Positions 62,069-64,000 of a stretch of 64,000 nt of DNA are shown here, piece by piece. Origin of the DNA: Cellulophaga sp. BC115SP (GTDB lineage: Bacteria; Bacteroidota; Bacteroidia; Cytophagales; Spirosomataceae); the NCBI RefSeq assembly GCF_009905545.1, contig NZ_JAAALB010000015.1, positions 62,001 to 126,000 on the forward strand, given 5' to 3'. The stretch's first letter is position 1; the number at the start of each line of letters is the position of its first letter. The notes beneath the pieces are model-generated. The model had not been told where the DNA came from. It worked only from the letters and a program-made list of their open reading frames with translations, and did not search any database. The position numbers were made by a program, and so were the translations under genes.

Positions 62069-63001
62069 TCAAAATCTCATTATTTCATCGTGGTCTTTTA
62101 CCTCTCTGAAAATGGGACTTAAGATTTTTACAAGATTATCAATCAGTCTTTGGGCATATATGCCATAAGGGTCAAGGGTTGGGTCTAATATGGTCAGTTG
62201 TATGCCTGCTACCTTCGGATGCGCCATCAAGGGTATCAAAAGTTCTCGAAGCTCATCGTATGACATTCCTCCCTGTTGGGGGCTATCTACAGCTGGCATT
62301 ACTTTATGATCTAATACATCGACATCGAGATGAATCCAGAAACCATCCCATTTTTTTGCTTCTATATGCATAAAAAATAGAGATAGTAGGGTATCTATTC
62401 CCATCTCACGGAGGTGTGACAACGGCACATATTCAATCTGCGAAGATTGTATGAGACCCACGTATTCGGGGTACCAATACCTATTACCTATACACCAAAC
62501 ATTTTCTTCTTCAAAGTAGGGTTCTAACTGATGAATATTGGTTAGCTTATGATGACCATGTCCCGTCACAATGGCCAAGTCCATCCCAGCAGCACCGCCA
62601 GTTTGTGACATAGAAGGCAACACAAAATCTGTGTGACCATCCAGATACATCAAACCATAATTTCCTAATTCTTTCAATGCCAAGGCATTGCCTATCAAAA
62701 TACTACAATCACCTCCAATTACAACAGGAAATGAATCTGTTGCCAAGACTCTTTTAAGTTCCTGTGCTTGTGCTTTGGCGTACTCAACTATCTTGTAGGC
62801 ATTGAGCACACCCGAAGCTTCATCAAGCTGCGAGCTATATGGAGGAGCCGCCAAATGGATTATCTGAGCAGGGTTCAGTTTATCGTACAAACCATGCTTT
62901 TTCAAATGCTGAGGCAGTTTACTTACACCTGGCTCTTTTCCTTGGGCAGACTCTTTCAAACCCAAATTAGAGGGTGATTCAATGATAATAAGGGGTTTCA
63001 T
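62069..63001 (-). CDS. atypical arginase/agmatinase-family protein
   Basis: A 310-residue ureohydrolase-fold protein. The metal motif corresponding to GGDHS is GGDCS, so a Mn-ligand His is Cys. The second motif is LDGHTDF (DAHTD in classical enzymes, so D, H, D are kept), and the third is HLDVDVLD (both Asp kept). The Cys variant occurs in a subgroup whose substrate I cannot name. It may be arginase, formiminoglutamase-like or another guanidine hydrolase. Monocistronic, leftward. Confidence 0.85.
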   Translation of the reverse strand: MKPLIIIESPSNLGLKESAQGKEPGVSKLPQHLKKHGLYDKLNPAQIIHLAAPPYSSQLDEASGVLNAYKIVEYAKAQAQELKRVLATDSFPVVIGGDCSILIGNALALKELGNYGLMYLDGHTDFVLPSMSQTGGAAGMDLAIVTGHGHHKLTNIHQLEPYFEEENVWCIGNRYWYPEYVGLIQSSQIEYVPLSHLREMGIDTLLSLFFMHIEAKKWDGFWIHLDVDVLDHKVMPAVDSPQQGGMSYDELRELLIPLMAHPKVAGIQLTILDPTLDPYGIYAQRLIDNLVKILSPIFREVKDHDEIMRF

Positions 63002-63149
63002 AAGCCTTATATCGTTTTATATGGAACAAAGTAATCAAATCTGTTGAGCTTTGAACAGAACAATAGTAGCAAACCGACCTTAAGTAAAACCTTAACACAG
63101 CACTGAGACTGTTATCGGCGAAATTAAATTATTGTTAGTCAAATAATCA

Positions 63150-63383
63150 CTATTCAATCCATTCACAGAAATAGCCCCAAGAATGTAAATGCTTGGGTAT
63201 GGCTTCTATTTCTAAGTGAGGACTATCAACTCTCAAAATCCTATCACAATCCTCTAAATCGAAATTGAACTTATCATTCGGAAATACTTCATGCAAAAGC
63301 TGAAGCAATTTGGCGGCGGTCTTCGGACAACTAACCTCTGTCCGAAATATTTCTACTTGGTTTAGAGCAGTCGACATAATCAC
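63150..63383 (-). CDS. small HMA-fold-like hypothetical protein
   Basis: A 77-residue cytoplasmic protein. The predicted pattern beta-alpha-beta-beta-alpha-beta (VEIFRTEVSCPKTAAKLLQLL; RILRVDSP; EAIPKHLHSWGYFCEW) resembles a heavy-metal-associated domain that lacks the CxxC metal site; a lone Cys is in EVSCPK. Start could be Met1 or Met3. A good promoter (63444-63473) precedes it. Function unknown. Confidence 0.7.
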   Translation of the reverse strand: MIMSTALNQVEIFRTEVSCPKTAAKLLQLLHEVFPNDKFNFDLEDCDRILRVDSPHLEIEAIPKHLHSWGYFCEWIE

Positions 63384-63443
63384 GTTTTTTATTTTTTACG
63401 TAAAAATATAGACAAATAAATTATTTTGCGAGGTTATTTATGA

Positions 63444-63473
63444 CAAAAGTAATGGTTTTTTACGACAATCAAA
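63444..63473 (-). promoter_or_regulatory. promoter of the HMA-like gene (TTTG-18-TACTTTTG)
   Basis: On the minus strand TTTG (63470-63473), 18 nt and TACTTTTG (63444-63451). The start codon is 61 bp downstream of the -7 box. Confidence 0.6.
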
Positions 63474-63534
63474 CAATTTGAACACTTTTTTTATTCAAAA
63501 ACTAAAAATATTTATCTGCAAATAGTAGGCAAGG

Positions 63535-63843
63535 CTATTTTACGATTCCTTCAAGTTGCTGGAAGATAGGCACGAGGGATTGTCCTCTTTCGGAAAGATT
63601 GTATTCGATATGGAGTGGCTTTTCGCTGATGATAACTTTGTGTAGGATACCTTCAGATTCTAATTCTTTGAGGGCAGTTGCTAACGATTGCTTGTTGGCA
63701 CCTTCTATTTCTCTCAATAATGTATTGAAACGAATAGGGCCATTGACCGCAAAACGGAAAATTTGAGGCTTCCATTTTCCTGACAATGTCTTTAATAATC
63801 CTTCGGCAGGACAAGTGTTTTCGGCTTGGTTTTTGGTAGTCAT
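63535..63843 (-). CDS. HxlR-family winged-helix regulator
   Basis: A 102-residue MarR-like transcription factor. A single Cys near the N-terminus (TCPAEGLLKTLSGKWK) matches redox-sensing HxlR proteins. The DNA-binding region is RFNTLLREIEGANKQSLATALKELESEGI, and the wing is ISEKPLHIEYNLSERGQSL. Members sense aldehydes, thiols or other electrophiles and control a neighbouring gene; a target is not visible to the left. A palindrome and -7 box lie in front. Confidence 0.93.
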   Translation of the reverse strand: MTTKNQAENTCPAEGLLKTLSGKWKPQIFRFAVNGPIRFNTLLREIEGANKQSLATALKELESEGILHKVIISEKPLHIEYNLSERGQSLVPIFQQLEGIVK

Positions 63844-63880
63844 GTTTTTTTGACCTCTTGTTTATAAAAAAATTGGTGCC

Positions 63881-63910
63881 CAAATTTACTGATAATTACT
63901 CGTAGGAGTA
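63881..63910 (-). promoter_or_regulatory. hxlR-like promoter and operator
   Basis: The minus strand has TAAATTTG (63881-63888). Next to it, TACTC-GTAG-GAGTA (63897-63910) is a perfect inverted repeat over the expected -33 position, a likely autoregulatory site. A divergent gene probably begins beyond the right edge. Confidence 0.55.
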
Positions 63911-64000
63911 TATGATATTTGTTAATAAACAAAATGGTAACTAATGTTTGGCGTAGTTTATTGTTCGAATAAGTAGAATGTTGTAATGAGTCATAACGAG

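Overview
The window looks like a chromosomal segment of an AT-rich Bacteroidota genome, most likely order Cytophagales. Evidence: promoters of the Bacteroidota type (TTG or TTTG, about 20 nt, then TAnnTTTG) instead of -35/-10 boxes; almost no Shine-Dalgarno sequences; and families typical of the phylum (DUF5723, DUF4394, DUF2490, SLBB/Wza-like exporters, LytS/LytTR pairs, GH78/GH43/GH88 enzymes, DUF2264). There are no insertion sequences, phage genes or CRISPR arrays.

Layout. 1-8236: the possible tail of a truncated gene, pfkA, an outer-membrane DUF5723 protein, a phytanoyl-CoA dioxygenase-like protein, a DUF4394 lipoprotein, an alpha/beta hydrolase broken by an in-frame TGA, tRNA-Leu(CAA) and a MacB/FtsX-type permease. 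8551-15244: a protein of the family labelled asparagine synthetase B, then two GH78-type rhamnosidases. 15451-29967: a long leftward surface-polysaccharide operon with export parts (Wza-like, Wzz-like, Wzm/Wzt) first, then sugar-building and decorating genes (DegT aminotransferase, membrane glycosyltransferase, WbqC, NeuD-like acyltransferase, methyltransferase, a five-bladed-propeller glycosidase-like protein, PhyH dioxygenase), with a GT2 after a terminator. 30305-36588: housekeeping genes parE, pheA, a bestrophin-like channel, sufB and an Lrp/AsnC regulator.

36728-37124 holds a structured non-coding RNA gene with its own strong promoter and terminator. Its first 160 nt fold as a tRNA-like body related to tRNA-Leu in the D arm, but with a GTC anticodon, a G discriminator and a 90-nt structured domain where the variable arm should be. 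I do not recognise it as a named family; it is the most unusual object in the window. 37417-41500 is a leftward polysaccharide-degradation operon (GH88, DUF2264, GH43). 41706-47005 contains two small unknown genes, tRNA-Ala(GGC), a small outer-membrane protein and hisGDC.

47221-52935 carries two tandem CocE/NonD hydrolases and a PBP4-type dacB. 53002-60216 is a CotH kinase / VTC polyphosphate polymerase / DUF4956 / YD-repeat protein locus next to a LytS/LytTR two-component pair. It contains a 187-bp MITE-like palindromic element and several palindromes or direct repeats in front of the regulatory genes. 60234-64000 holds a GT2, a YiiX-type peptidase, an atypical arginase-family protein, an HMA-fold-like small protein and an HxlR regulator.

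Two themes link the genes: making and exporting a decorated cell-surface glycan while degrading plant- or algae-type polysaccharides (rhamnosides, arabinans, glucuronides); and sensing the envelope (LytS/LytTR, CotH). Functions are assigned from motif recognition by eye; no database search was run.
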